From assembly GCF_004526235.1 (NCBI RefSeq), contig NZ_CP038159.1:2976001-3040000 (forward strand): a stretch of DNA of 64,000 nt. Direction: 5' to 3'. Both the position numbers and the translations under genes were made by a program. This document shows positions 1-8,908 of the stretch, one piece after another (position 1 is the stretch's first letter; every line of letters starts with the position of its first letter). Origin of the DNA: Sphingobacterium sp. CZ-2 (GTDB lineage Bacteria; Bacteroidota; Bacteroidia; Sphingobacteriales; Sphingobacteriaceae). The notes under the pieces are model-generated. The model saw only the letters and a list, made by a program, of their open reading frames with translations, searched no databases and had not been told where the DNA came from.

Positions 1-453
1 ATTGGTCTGCAATATACTTCCATTATCTACGGTCTCCATATCCACCAATTTCGGAACTGGTAAATTCAAATGAGCATACATCCCCGCAATTTCCGGCGTA
101 ACATCATGTATGGTTATCTCTCTTTCCGACATGAAAGAAAAACTCAAAGCCTTTTCCTTTGCATAGGCCAATACCGATTCAATATCTCTCGCATCAATGG
201 GCTCCCTGTACAATACCTCCAAATCCTTCGTTAAACAATACCCTCCATTGAAGGTGATATAACCATCAAAATCAAGATGTTTTACATGTTCAATACTATT
301 GATGGACCTTCCAGTTGCCAGAATGGCCTTGATCCCTTTATCTTGCAACTCTTTAATGGCTTCAATGGTAGACTTAGGTACTTCATGGGTTTTGAAGCTA
401 ATCAATGTGCCGTCTATATCAAAAAAGACCGCTTTTATCTGTGGATTCTGCAT
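1..453 (-). CDS. HAD-superfamily (Cof-type) phosphatase, 3' end cut off
   Basis: N-terminal 151 residues of a Cof/IIB-type HAD hydrolase; the gene runs off the left edge. Translated on the minus strand it begins MQNPQIKAVFFDIDGTL, so the catalytic DxDGT motif (nucleophile Asp and acid/base Asp) lies at about residues 12-16. A second HAD motif region follows (KAILATGRS, about residue 42), then FDGYITFNGG, typical of sugar-phosphate or flavin-phosphate phosphatases of the Cof family. These cytosolic enzymes are promiscuous, so the substrate cannot be named. The ATG at 453 lies exactly four bases after a TATCTTTG box, which suggests a leaderless transcript. It is divergent from the methyltransferase at 552. 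The family call is firm; motifs III and IV and the cap domain lie outside the window. Confidence 0.85.
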   Translation of the reverse strand, partial: MQNPQIKAVFFDIDGTLISFKTHEVPKSTIEAIKELQDKGIKAILATGRSINSIEHVKHLDFDGYITFNGGYCLTKDLEVLYREPIDARDIESVLAYAKEKALSFSFMSEREITIHDVTPEIAGMYAHLNLPVPKLVDMETVDNGSILQTN

Positions 454-457
454 ATCC

Positions 458-465
458 CAAAGATA
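458..465 (-). promoter_or_regulatory. -7 promoter box (TATCTTTG) of the HAD phosphatase gene
   Basis: Perfect match on the minus strand to the Bacteroidota -7 consensus TAnnTTTG. It is followed after only four bases by the ATG at 453, so the transcript probably starts at or next to the start codon. No clear -33 TTTG is visible at the usual distance. Confidence 0.5.
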
Positions 466-526
466 GCTAATCCCACAACCTTTGCCTACTTATAATCATT
501 CATTTTATTGTTAAAAATGCTATAAC

Positions 527-534
527 TATCTTTG
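527..534 (+). promoter_or_regulatory. -7 promoter box (TATCTTTG) of the methyltransferase gene
   Basis: Matches TAnnTTTG and lies 17 bases before the ATG at 552. Together with the minus-strand box at 458-465 it makes a compact divergent promoter region. Confidence 0.5.
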
Positions 535-551
535 GGACTTAATACAATTAT

Positions 552-1739
552 ATGAGCCCATTCGACCATTTTATCTCCTCATTTGATGAAGGGATAAAAA
601 AACAGGATTTACAGAAACTAACCTTATCAAACTATAAAGGTCCGGAAAGCGAACTGAAGAACGTTTATATTAAATTGGTCCTGATCAAACGGGAACTGAT
701 GCTGTCTTTTGTTTACCGTTATAAAACGAAGGATGTCACAAAGAACTTTAATTCTTCCGATGCTTTAGCAACCATTTTAAATCTCACCGAATTTAAAGGC
801 TTCCGGAATATCAGTCTGCAAAGGACAAATGAAATCCTCCATTTCCAAAGGAATAAGAAAGGAGATTGGATGGAGAGGAGAGAAAACGTGAAGGAAGAGA
901 CTTTTGTAAATCTATTGCACGATAAGCAGAAGGAAAGAAAAATTACTGATCTTTCCAAGCCATACCTTCAATCGCTCAACTTAACTGATGCTTCAGGTAA
1001 AGTCTATAAAAATGCGCAGGACAAATGGAAACAGATCAACCATTATATCGAAGTACTAAGTTCTTCCTTGGTTGAATTACCCAAAGATAAAAAGCTGAAC
1101 ATCGTGGATATGGGTGCAGGTAAAGGCTATTTGACCTTCGCGCTTTATGATTATTTAAAATCCAGTCTGCAGCAGGATGTGCTGGTAAATGGGGTGGAAT
1201 TCCGTGAAGATCTGGTAGAATTCTGCAATCAGGTCGCTAAGGACAGTGCTTTTGATGACCTTCATTTCGTTCAAGGAACGATTGAGAATTATAAACCCGA
1301 AGAGAAGGTTGATGTTTTGATTGCGTTGCATGCCTGTGATACGGCTACAGATGATGCCATTTATAAGGGCCTGCAGGATGAATCGGCTTTGATTGTTGTT
1401 GCTCCATGTTGTCATAAACAAGTTCGTAGAGAATTGGAAAAGTTCAAGGCAAAAAATGAACTTGTTTTTATGTTGAAATATGGGATATTTTTGGAGAGAC
1501 ATGCGGAAATGTTGACCGATAGCATTCGAGCCCTGGTATTGGAATATTATGGCTATGAAACCAGGGTCATGCAATTCATTTCCGATCAGCATACGCCTAA
1601 AAATGTGATGATCGTAGGCTTGAAAAAAGAGGTAAACCCCAATAAACAAACACAAATACTGGAGAAGTTAAAATCGATTCAGGAATATTTTGGAATTGGC
1701 TACCATCATTTGGTTCGATTATGTGGTTTAGATAGGTAA
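552..1739 (+). CDS. SAM-dependent methyltransferase, METTL25/Methyltransf_32-like
   Basis: Probable cytosolic methyltransferase of 395 residues. The C-terminal half has a Rossmann-type SAM site: motif I VDMGAGKGYLTFAL at about residues 185-198, an acidic ribose-binding region (NGVEFRED, about 213-220), and ALHACDTATDDAI at about 258-270. The APCCHKQVRREL signature at about 284-295 is typical of the Methyltransf_32 (METTL25/RRNAD1-like) group. The N-terminal 170 residues are a family-specific domain that I cannot assign. Members of this group are linked to rRNA or protein methylation, but no substrate can be read from the sequence. It stands alone, 43 bases before pheT, which has its own promoter box. 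Confidence 0.75.
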   Translation: MSPFDHFISSFDEGIKKQDLQKLTLSNYKGPESELKNVYIKLVLIKRELMLSFVYRYKTKDVTKNFNSSDALATILNLTEFKGFRNISLQRTNEILHFQRNKKGDWMERRENVKEETFVNLLHDKQKERKITDLSKPYLQSLNLTDASGKVYKNAQDKWKQINHYIEVLSSSLVELPKDKKLNIVDMGAGKGYLTFALYDYLKSSLQQDVLVNGVEFREDLVEFCNQVAKDSAFDDLHFVQGTIENYKPEEKVDVLIALHACDTATDDAIYKGLQDESALIVVAPCCHKQVRRELEKFKAKNELVFMLKYGIFLERHAEMLTDSIRALVLEYYGYETRVMQFISDQHTPKNVMIVGLKKEVNPNKQTQILEKLKSIQEYFGIGYHHLVRLCGLDR

Positions 1740-1754
1740 TTCGGTCATAATTTC

Positions 1755-1762
1755 TATCTTTG
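1755..1762 (+). promoter_or_regulatory. -7 promoter box (TATCTTTG) upstream of pheT
   Basis: Matches TAnnTTTG, 20 bases before the pheT ATG at 1783 and downstream of the methyltransferase stop codon. It suggests that pheT, the coiled-coil gene and zapA form a separate transcript. Confidence 0.5.
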
Positions 1763-1782
1763 TAATTCGAAAAAAAGAACAT

Positions 1783-4176
1783 ATGAGAATTTCATATAAT
1801 TGGTTAAAAAACTTTATAGATATAAATAAAACTCCAGAGGAGTTATCCCTTATTCTTACTGATATTGGTCTTGAGGTGGAACTGTTAGAAGTGGAGCAAA
1901 GTATTCCAGGTGGTTTGGAAGGATTGGTTGTGGGCGAAGTAATTACTTGTGAACAACATCCCAATGCAGATAAATTGAGGGTTACCACGGTAAATGTCGG
2001 TGCAGAAGAGCTGTTGCACATCGTTTGCGGCGCGCCAAATGTGCGTAAAGGTTTGAAGGTAATCGTTGCTACGGTAGGAACCACCTGTCATCCGACCAAC
2101 GGAGAACCTTTCAAAATCACGAAATCTAAGATCCGTGGCGAAGTTTCGGAAGGCATGTTATGTGGTGAGGATGAGATTGGTTTAGGTACTTCTCATGCGG
2201 GTATTGTAGAGCTGGATGAACATGCAGAAGTAGGTAGTTTAGTGAAGACCTATTTCAACATGGAGGACGATTATTGTTATGAGATCGGATTGACACCGAA
2301 CCGTGCCGATGCGGCTTCTCATCTAGGAGTTGCCAGGGATTTGGCGGCTTACTTCAGATCGTCTACCAAGCCAGTGGATACTTCGGATTTTCAATCTTCA
2401 GATGCAACAGGAACCCTAGTGGAAGTCTTGTCTACGGAGGACGCACCAAGATATTCCGGTGTCAATATCAGTAATATCAAAGTAGGAGAGTCTCCAGAAT
2501 GGTTAAGGACAAAACTACAGGCTATAGGCGTTCGTTCCATCAATAATATTGTAGATGTGACGAATTATATCCTTCATGATTTAGGTCAACCATTACATGC
2601 ATTCGATGCGGATAAAATCGCTGGAAATAAAGTGGTTGTCCGAAGAGCTGTTGAAGGTGAATTATTCAAAACTTTAGATGGCGTAGAGCGTAAATTAGCT
2701 GCAGAAGATCTGGTGATCGCTGATGCGGAAAAACCGATGTGTATTGCAGGGGTGTTTGGTGGTGAGTATTCCGGAGTAACGGAAGGCACGACTTCCATCT
2801 TCTTGGAATCAGCCTATTTTAACCCCGTAAGCGTTCGTAAAACTTCTAAACGCCATAGTCTTAAAACAGATTCATCTTTCCGTTTTGAACGTGGTACAAA
2901 TCCGGATATTACTGTCGAAGCATTAAAAAAAGCGGCCATATTGATCGCTGAGGTAGCAGGCGGAACAGTTTCTTCTTCCGTTGTGGATATTTACCCTGAG
3001 CCTATAAAACCATTTGAATTCGCGGTGAATTACCGTCGTGTGCAACGCGTGATTGGTAAGGATATTCCTGCAGAAGAGATCAAATCCATCATTACGAGTT
3101 TAGGGATCGAAACAAAGAATGAAACATCGGAAGGTTTTGATGTATTGGTTCCAGCATTTAAAGTTGATGTTACCCGTGAAATCGATGTGGTAGAAGAAGT
3201 TTTACGTATCTATGGATATAACAATATTGAATTAAAATCGCAGATCAAAGCTTCGCTGAATACTTCGGAGAAACCGGATAAAGAAGTGCTATTGAATCAG
3301 GTTGCTGATTTCCTTATCGGAAATGGATACCGCGAAATCTTGAGCAATTCTTTAACCAAGTCCGATTATTTGGAAGATGATGCAACAGCAGTTCATCTGT
3401 TGAATCCCTTGAGTTCGGATTTAGATGTAATGCGTCAGAATCTGTTGTTCTCGGCATTGACAGCGGTAGGGTATAACCAGAATCGGAAAAACGGAGACTT
3501 GAAAGTTTTCGAATACGGACGTTCCTATAATCTTTTGGATGGACAATATGTAGAGAAACAATTGTTCGGGTTGGCTATTGCCGGAAGAAAAGACGCGGAA
3601 CAATGGAACAATGCAGGATCAAACGTTAGTTTCTACGACATCAAAGCAGCTGTAGATGGCATCATCAAGCGCTTAAAGGTGGAAGGGATTCGTGTAGAAG
3701 AATATGCCGGAAACTATTTTGATTTTGGTTTGAGTTATAGAAAAGGTGAGAAGGTATTGGTATCCTTCGGATCGGTATCCAAAGCGAACCTGAAAAAGGC
3801 GGATGTGAATGGTCCCATCTATTTTGCCCAATTTGATTGGGATCTGCTGTTGAAGGTGATCAAGAAAAATCGGATTACCTATAAGGAGGTATCGAAATTC
3901 CCATCTGTGCGTAGAGATTTAGCCCTTTTATTGGATGATCAAGTCACTTTTGACCAATTACGTTTAATTGCGAATAAAACTGAACGTAAATTGTTAAAAG
4001 AGGTTCAGATCTTCGATGTGTACAAAGGGGATAAATTACCTGAGGGTAAGAAGTCTTACGCGTTAAGTTTTGTGCTTCAGGATGAGGAGAAAACGTTAAC
4101 CGATAAACAGATTGATGGCATAATTCAAAAATTAATTATTAACTTTGAGAAAGAGGTTGGCGCATCAGTGCGTTAA
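1783..4176 (+). CDS. pheT: Phenylalanine--tRNA ligase beta subunit
   Basis: Beta subunit of the alpha2-beta2 phenylalanyl-tRNA synthetase, which charges tRNA-Phe in the cytosol. The 797-residue length is normal for bacterial PheT. Visible parts in order: the N-terminal MRISYNWLKNFID start; the EMAP/OB-fold tRNA-binding domain at about 40-155 (EVITCEQHPNADKLRV, CGAPNVRKG); the B3/B4 editing region at about 210-390 (VDVTNYILHDLGQPLHAFD and KRHSLKTDSSFRFERG); B5 at about 405-475; the catalytic-like core; and the anticodon-binding FDX-ACB domain in the last 95 residues (EVSKFPSVRRDLALLL). pheS is not in this window, so the two subunits are encoded apart. The gene is followed after 24 bases by a coiled-coil gene and then by zapA. 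Confidence 0.97.
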   Translation: MRISYNWLKNFIDINKTPEELSLILTDIGLEVELLEVEQSIPGGLEGLVVGEVITCEQHPNADKLRVTTVNVGAEELLHIVCGAPNVRKGLKVIVATVGTTCHPTNGEPFKITKSKIRGEVSEGMLCGEDEIGLGTSHAGIVELDEHAEVGSLVKTYFNMEDDYCYEIGLTPNRADAASHLGVARDLAAYFRSSTKPVDTSDFQSSDATGTLVEVLSTEDAPRYSGVNISNIKVGESPEWLRTKLQAIGVRSINNIVDVTNYILHDLGQPLHAFDADKIAGNKVVVRRAVEGELFKTLDGVERKLAAEDLVIADAEKPMCIAGVFGGEYSGVTEGTTSIFLESAYFNPVSVRKTSKRHSLKTDSSFRFERGTNPDITVEALKKAAILIAEVAGGTVSSSVVDIYPEPIKPFEFAVNYRRVQRVIGKDIPAEEIKSIITSLGIETKNETSEGFDVLVPAFKVDVTREIDVVEEVLRIYGYNNIELKSQIKASLNTSEKPDKEVLLNQVADFLIGNGYREILSNSLTKSDYLEDDATAVHLLNPLSSDLDVMRQNLLFSALTAVGYNQNRKNGDLKVFEYGRSYNLLDGQYVEKQLFGLAIAGRKDAEQWNNAGSNVSFYDIKAAVDGIIKRLKVEGIRVEEYAGNYFDFGLSYRKGEKVLVSFGSVSKANLKKADVNGPIYFAQFDWDLLLKVIKKNRITYKEVSKFPSVRRDLALLLDDQVTFDQLRLIANKTERKLLKEVQIFDVYKGDKLPEGKKSYALSFVLQDEEKTLTDKQIDGIIQKLIINFEKEVGASVR

Positions 4177-4200
4177 TTCAACATATAATTGCGAAATACT

Positions 4201-4509
4201 ATGGCGTCTTTATCTTCACAAATGAATATTATCGTTGAGAAAACGAAAAACCTTATTCAATTAAGTGAAGCCCTGCAAGAGGAAAACGATCTATTAAAAC
4301 TGGAAGTTCAATCATTGCAGGTAGCCTTCGAGACGAGTTCTGAAAAGGTTAAACAGCTGGAGGAAAAGGTTAAAGCTCTGACAGTTGCCAAATCCTTGGA
4401 GAATTCGGACGTGGATAAAGCCGCAATAAATGAAAAAATACTTGACACAAAACAAAAAATTAACGATTTTGTGCGAGAAATAGACAAATGTATAAGTCTT
4501 TTGAAGTAG
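4201..4509 (+). CDS. Small coiled-coil protein, possible ZapB-like division factor
   Basis: Protein of 102 residues, almost entirely predicted coiled coil: heptad-like Leu/Val spacing runs from about residue 15 to 65 (NLIQLSEALQEENDLLKLEV) and again near the C-terminus. It has no signal peptide and no enzyme motif. The ATG at 4201 is preferred; a TTG four codons earlier would also be in frame. It sits between pheT and zapA in the same direction. E. coli ZapB is a short cytosolic coiled coil that works with ZapA at the FtsZ ring, so a similar role is plausible, but only position and architecture support it. Sequence identity to ZapB is not evident. Confidence 0.7.
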   Translation: MASLSSQMNIIVEKTKNLIQLSEALQEENDLLKLEVQSLQVAFETSSEKVKQLEEKVKALTVAKSLENSDVDKAAINEKILDTKQKINDFVREIDKCISLLK

Positions 4510-4558
4510 GATAAGCAGGGTTAGGAAAGATTTATAACGTTATTAAGCTCAAAAAAAC

Positions 4559-4849
4559 ATGGGAGAAATTTCCATAAAAATAAATATCGCTGATCGAGTA
4601 TACCCTTTACGTGTTGACACGGAAGAGGAAGAGGTTATTCGTCATGCAGCGAAATTAATAAACGAAAAAATAAAGGAACTGCAGGATAATTATGCAGTTC
4701 GTGATAAGCAAGATCTTTTGTCCATGTGTGTACTCCAGTATGCTACAGGGATGATCAAAGCTGAAAAGAGCGCTACGAGCCAAGATGTTGGTTTGGAACG
4801 CAGCATTCACGAATTGGATAACCTATTGACAGATTTCTTTAAGAAATAA
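4559..4849 (+). CDS. zapA: Cell division protein ZapA
   Basis: FtsZ-ring-associated protein of 96 residues, the usual ZapA length. It begins with a ZapA-type N-terminal fold (ISIKINIADRVYPLRVDTEEEEVIRHAAKLINEKI in outline) followed by a helical C-terminus ending in NLLTDFFKK. ZapA bundles FtsZ filaments in the cytosol. It follows the coiled-coil gene by 49 bases. A candidate 6S RNA lies directly downstream; the zapA-ssrS neighbourhood is known from Gammaproteobacteria and other phyla. The family call rests on the overall pattern of the N-terminal half, not on a catalytic motif. Confidence 0.88.
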   Translation: MGEISIKINIADRVYPLRVDTEEEEVIRHAAKLINEKIKELQDNYAVRDKQDLLSMCVLQYATGMIKAEKSATSQDVGLERSIHELDNLLTDFFKK

Positions 4850-4891
4850 CGTTTGCGTTCTTATACATTAGAGCTTCTAACGACGAATTTG

Positions 4892-5068
4892 CCGCAATTA
4901 AATTCGGGTTGTCACTATTTTAAACTTAACGCTTCAATATCACGAGCAATTACAAAGATGTAGGCCATTTTGCGAAAGCCATCTAGGTCATGATCATACG
5001 CTCAAATCATGTGTAATCGAAGTTTAATAATACATGGTACCTGATTAATTTAATTGCGGTTTTTTTTT
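4892..5068 (+). ncRNA. ssrS: Candidate 6S RNA (SsrS)
   Basis: Non-coding stretch of about 177 bases between zapA and rny with a 6S-like layout. Bases 4892-4902 (CCGCAATTAAA) pair perfectly with 5049-5059, and a run of nine T follows at 5060-5068, as in an intrinsic terminator at the RNA 3' end. Inside, 4921-4927 (TAAACTT) pairs with 5020-5026, and 4949-4954 (ATTACA) pairs with 5012-5017. This leaves a strongly lopsided internal loop: 21 bases on the 5' side against 2 on the 3' side. Further in are hairpins 4956-4984 and about 4989-5011. 6S RNA imitates an open promoter and sequesters RNA polymerase. Size, closing stem, bulge and synteny fit, but no covariance search was possible and the pairing differs in detail from the proteobacterial model. 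Confidence 0.7.
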
Positions 5069-5109
5069 GGAAAATAATTGCTATTACATTAACATATAAA
5101 TCAATAAAA

Positions 5110-6669
5110 ATGGAGATATCAACTACTATATCAATAATAATTGCACTGGTTGTGGGTGTTTTTATTGGACGATATCTATTACAGATGTTGTTCAAGAAAC
5201 AGGAACAATCGGCGCAGGAAAAGGCTGCACAGATTATTAAGGATGCAGAACAGCAGGCAGAGCATGTCAAGAAACAGCGTCAATTGGAAGCTAAGGAGAA
5301 ATTCCTTCAATTGAAAGCTGAGCATGAAAAAGAAGTAAGTCAACGTAATAATACTGTTGCTCAAAAAGAGAATACCATCCGTCAGAAGGAACAATCCCTG
5401 AACCAGAAATTGGAGAACCTGAATCGCGAGAAACAGGATCTGGACGGTAAAGCTAAGAAGCTAGATCAATTGGTCGAGCTGAACGAAAAGAAAAAGGAAG
5501 AGGTTGAACTATTGAAAGGTCAACACATCAAGCAATTGGAAACCATTGCAGGTCTTTCTGCGGATGAAGCCAAAGAGCAATTGGTTACTTCCCTAAGAGA
5601 AGAAGCAAGGTCCCAAGCGATCATTCAGATCAAGGATATTGTGGATGAGGCGAAATTAACAGCGTCTAAAGAAGCTAAAAAAGTGGTTATCCAAACCATC
5701 CAACGGACAGCAACCGAAGCAGCAATCGAAAATACAGTATCGATCTTCAATATTGAAAACGATGAGATCAAAGGTCGTATCATTGGCCGTGAGGGAAGAA
5801 ACATCCGTGCACTAGAAGCAGCAACAGGTGTGGAGATCATCGTTGATGATACGCCTGAGGCGATTATCCTTTCCGGATTTGATCCTGTACGTCGTGAGAT
5901 TGCAAGATTATCCTTACACCGTTTGGTTACGGATGGTCGTATCCACCCAGCTCGTATCGAAGAGGTGGTTGCAAAAACCAGAACACAAATCGAAGATGAA
6001 ATTGTGGAGATTGGTGAGCGTACAGTAATCGATTTAGGTATTCATGGTCTGCACCCGGAGTTGATCCGTATGGTAGGAAGAATGCGTTATAGATCTTCTT
6101 ACGGACAGAACCTATTGCAGCACTCCCGTGAGGTGGCAAACTTTGCGGCAACCATGGCGTCAGAGCTTGGATTGAATGTGAAACATGCAAAACGTGCTGG
6201 TCTATTACATGATATTGGTAAAGTGCCCGATGATAATCCAGAATTGCCTCACGCGATTTTAGGTATGCAGTTGGCAGAGAAATATAAGGAGCATCCAGAT
6301 GTATGTAACGCCATCGGAGCGCACCACGATGAAATCGAAATGACATCGATGATCTCTCCAATCGTACAGGCATGTGATGCTATTTCCGGTGCTCGCCCAG
6401 GTGCACGACGTGAAGTAGTGGAAAGCTATATCAAACGATTGAAGGAATTGGAAGATTTAGCTTTATCTTATCCTGGAGTTGAAAAGACCTTTGCTATCCA
6501 GGCTGGTCGTGAATTACGTGTTGTAGTGGAAAGTGAGAAAGTATCCGATGCCCAAGCAGAGATTTTGGCGGCTGATCTTTCGAACCGCATCCAAACAGAA
6601 ATGACCTATCCAGGACAGATTAAAGTAACAGTAATTCGTGAAACACGTTCGGTTTCCTACGCGAAATAA
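5110..6669 (+). CDS. rny: Ribonuclease Y
   Basis: Membrane-anchored endoribonuclease of 519 residues that starts mRNA decay. It has one N-terminal membrane helix (about 4-24, [20 protein letters not shown]), a long charged coiled coil to about residue 200, a KH RNA-binding domain ([21 protein letters not shown], about 217-237), and an HD metal-dependent phosphodiesterase domain ([18 protein letters not shown], then [22 protein letters not shown]). The domain order and the length match RNase Y throughout. It is transcribed away from the 6S candidate, whose U-run ends 41 bases before the ATG, and is followed by a clear terminator. Confidence 0.97.
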   Translation: MEISTTISIIIALVVGVFIGRYLLQMLFKKQEQSAQEKAAQIIKDAEQQAEHVKKQRQLEAKEKFLQLKAEHEKEVSQRNNTVAQKENTIRQKEQSLNQKLENLNREKQDLDGKAKKLDQLVELNEKKKEEVELLKGQHIKQLETIAGLSADEAKEQLVTSLREEARSQAIIQIKDIVDEAKLTASKEAKKVVIQTIQRTATEAAIENTVSIFNIENDEIKGRIIGREGRNIRALEAATGVEIIVDDTPEAIILSGFDPVRREIARLSLHRLVTDGRIHPARIEEVVAKTRTQIEDEIVEIGERTVIDLGIHGLHPELIRMVGRMRYRSSYGQNLLQHSREVANFAATMASELGLNVKHAKRAGLLHDIGKVPDDNPELPHAILGMQLAEKYKEHPDVCNAIGAHHDEIEMTSMISPIVQACDAISGARPGARREVVESYIKRLKELEDLALSYPGVEKTFAIQAGRELRVVVESEKVSDAQAEILAADLSNRIQTEMTYPGQIKVTVIRETRSVSYAK

Positions 6670-6688
6670 TTAATTCAAAAATATCTTA

Positions 6689-6719
6689 AAAGGGCTTATC
6701 AATCGATAAGCCTTTTTTT
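6689..6719 (+). terminator. Intrinsic terminator after rny
   Basis: Stem GGCTTATC (6693-6700), loop AATC, GATAAGCC (6705-6712), followed by seven T. It lies 20 bases past the rny stop codon and separates rny from the two-component/efflux cluster. Confidence 0.9.
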
Positions 6720-6819
6720 GTTTAATTTATTTTGATTCAACATTAAAGTTTGATTAGAATATAAGTTCTTTTTTTAAATTATGTATTAATATTTCTAATT
6801 TTACAGAAAATATTAGTTT

Positions 6820-7509
6820 ATGCATATATTGTTGGTGGAAGATGACCATCGGATAAGTTCTTTCCTGATTAAGGGCTTGGAAGAATGTAGGTATATGGTT
6901 TCTTTATGTAAAAGCGCGGAAGATGTGATCAATGGTAATTACCTGGATCTACCCTTGGACATTATCATTTTAGATGTGATGCTGCCGGGAATGGATGGAA
7001 TTCAATTTGTTCAGACCTTACGATATAAGGATAATTATACGCCTGTTTTGATGTTGAGTGCGCTCAATACGGTCCAGGACAAAGTGGCCTCACTGGATTA
7101 TGGTGCTGATGATTACCTGACTAAACCTTTTCACTTTGATGAGCTTTTGTCACGGATTAATGCCTTGAGCAGAAGAAGGCAGACCCAATACCATGAGAAG
7201 GTTAAAAATCCTATTCTCGAATTCGGTAGTCTCAGCATCGATACAGAACAATACCAAGTCAACCTGCAAGGCAAACAGATCGATCTTTCACCTAAAGAAT
7301 ATAAACTGTTGATCTATCTGGTTGAGAATAGGAATAAAACAGTTGCCAGGATGCAGATATTGAATGCAGTCTGGGGAATAACGTTTGACAATCATACCAA
7401 TGTGGTGGACGTATATATTTCCTATCTACGTAATAAGATTGAAATTGGTTCGCAGAAATTCATTTATACCGTAAAAGGCGTTGGGTATATGTTCAAATAT
7501 GAGCTATGA
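6820..7509 (+). CDS. OmpR-family response regulator
   Basis: Transcription factor of 229 residues. The receiver domain (1-115) has the acidic pair ED(D) at 7-9, the phospho-acceptor Asp at about residue 52 (IIILDVMLPGMDG), Ser80 and Lys102 (YLTKPF). The C-terminal winged helix (about 130-229) carries LSPKEYKLLIYLVENRNKTVAR and the end motif YTVKGVGYMF. It overlaps the histidine kinase gene by four bases (ATGA), so the two are translationally coupled. The three efflux genes follow in the same direction, so the likely role is metal-responsive control of the pump at 8909-14361, as with CusR/CzcR-type regulators. That link is inferred from position. The regulator's binding site was not identified. 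Confidence 0.92.
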   Translation: MHILLVEDDHRISSFLIKGLEECRYMVSLCKSAEDVINGNYLDLPLDIIILDVMLPGMDGIQFVQTLRYKDNYTPVLMLSALNTVQDKVASLDYGADDYLTKPFHFDELLSRINALSRRRQTQYHEKVKNPILEFGSLSIDTEQYQVNLQGKQIDLSPKEYKLLIYLVENRNKTVARMQILNAVWGITFDNHTNVVDVYISYLRNKIEIGSQKFIYTVKGVGYMFKYEL

Positions 7510-8840
7510 AACTGAAACATAGATTATCTCTTTATTCCATCAGTATATTTTCAATTGTTTCCTTGTTACTCTCGGTATCGGTCTATTTTGCCTACTATTT
7601 TCAGATGGAAAAAATGGAGGAGCATTCGTTGGAAAATAAAACCTTATTGGCCGCTATCTATTATTTAGAGCAGGATGAATTGAGTATACTAGAACATGAA
7701 AATATTCAGCGCCAGATGCAAAGGACGATTTCAAGAAAGGATATCGCCGTGTTTGATAGCCTGAACATTAAATCAGCTGGAGATATGGTCTCGCTTACCG
7801 ATATACAGCCTTGGTTCTTGGATCAGGTTAAATCCAATGGGAAAGGGGATTTCAATACGGAATCTTATTTTTATCATGCAATCTATTACCACGATAACGA
7901 AGGTGATTTTGTGGTATTGGCCAGAAAAGCCAAAACGGAATTCAATGAACAGATGCATTCTTTACTACGGATCCTTTTAATCGCATTTCTGCTTGGATTG
8001 GTCATCATTTTCTTTTTTTCCAGGTATTTAGGGCATATTGCCTACCAGCCTATCATCAATATTATTAATCAGATCAAGGAAAGGGATACCAAGAATTTTG
8101 ATCAGCCCATTAAATTGGAGAAATCCTATTCAGAAATCAATGATCTAGTGGATACCTATAACCATTTTGTAGATCGCATTGCTCAAACCTTCAATGTACA
8201 GAAGAATTTTATAGATTATGTATCGCATGAATTACGTACTCCGATCACGGCTATTTTAGGAACCCTGGAAGTGACCAATCAACGTGATCGTTCAACGGAA
8301 GAATATGCCGAAGCCATCCATCAATTGAAAATGTTGACCAATGACCTACAAGAAACCTTGGAACACATGATGCTCTTATCAGGTGCTAAAACGAGCTTTG
8401 AATTTAAGCAGGTCCGGATGGATGAAATCGTTTGGCAGGTTATAGAGAATGCCATTCTTTACCATAAAGCAAAGATAACGGTAGAAATGCATGTGCAGGA
8501 TCCTAACGTATTACAATGGGAAGGCAATGACAAATTACTCGCCCTCGCCATCAACAACCTCCTGGAAAACGCCATCAAGTATTCGGATAATAAACCTATT
8601 CAGGTGATGTTTCGGGAGGATGAGGGAAGACTACAGATCTGGATCATCGATCAGGGCATAGGGATACCTCAGGCTGATCTTGAACAGGTAAAGCAGAACT
8701 TTTTTCGGGCATCCAACACCAAAACCTATAACGGTAAGGGCATTGGACTTTCCATGGCTAATATTATATTTTCTTTACATCACATACAGATGCAGATTTG
8801 GAGTAACCGAATTGGTACACAGGTATTTCTAAAATTCTAA
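7506..8840 (+). CDS. Sensor histidine kinase of the efflux cluster
   Basis: Inner-membrane kinase of 444 residues, partner of the preceding regulator. Membrane helices lie at about 10-32 and 153-173 and enclose a periplasmic sensing loop of about 120 residues. A HAMP-like linker follows, then the HisKA dimerisation helix with phospho-His241 (YVSHELRTPITAILG). The HATPase domain has the N box (NLLENAIKYSD), G1 (DQGIGIP) and G2 (GKGIGLSMA). The loop has no obvious Cys/His cluster, so the signal cannot be named; a metal ion is the best guess from the neighbouring RND pump. The kinase stop and the next start are 68 bases apart. Confidence 0.93.
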   Translation: MKLKHRLSLYSISIFSIVSLLLSVSVYFAYYFQMEKMEEHSLENKTLLAAIYYLEQDELSILEHENIQRQMQRTISRKDIAVFDSLNIKSAGDMVSLTDIQPWFLDQVKSNGKGDFNTESYFYHAIYYHDNEGDFVVLARKAKTEFNEQMHSLLRILLIAFLLGLVIIFFFSRYLGHIAYQPIINIINQIKERDTKNFDQPIKLEKSYSEINDLVDTYNHFVDRIAQTFNVQKNFIDYVSHELRTPITAILGTLEVTNQRDRSTEEYAEAIHQLKMLTNDLQETLEHMMLLSGAKTSFEFKQVRMDEIVWQVIENAILYHKAKITVEMHVQDPNVLQWEGNDKLLALAINNLLENAIKYSDNKPIQVMFREDEGRLQIWIIDQGIGIPQADLEQVKQNFFRASNTKTYNGKGIGLSMANIIFSLHHIQMQIWSNRIGTQVFLKF

Positions 8841-8908
8841 TGGATTTCTAATTTAAACCCAAAATCGCCTTAATCTGTAAGCGATAAGTTTGCAGAAAAC
8901 AAAAAAAG

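Noticed and set aside
4189..4200. TTG start for the coiled-coil gene, four codons before the ATG
   Set aside because: The ATG at 4201 is the stronger start codon and nothing favours the extension.
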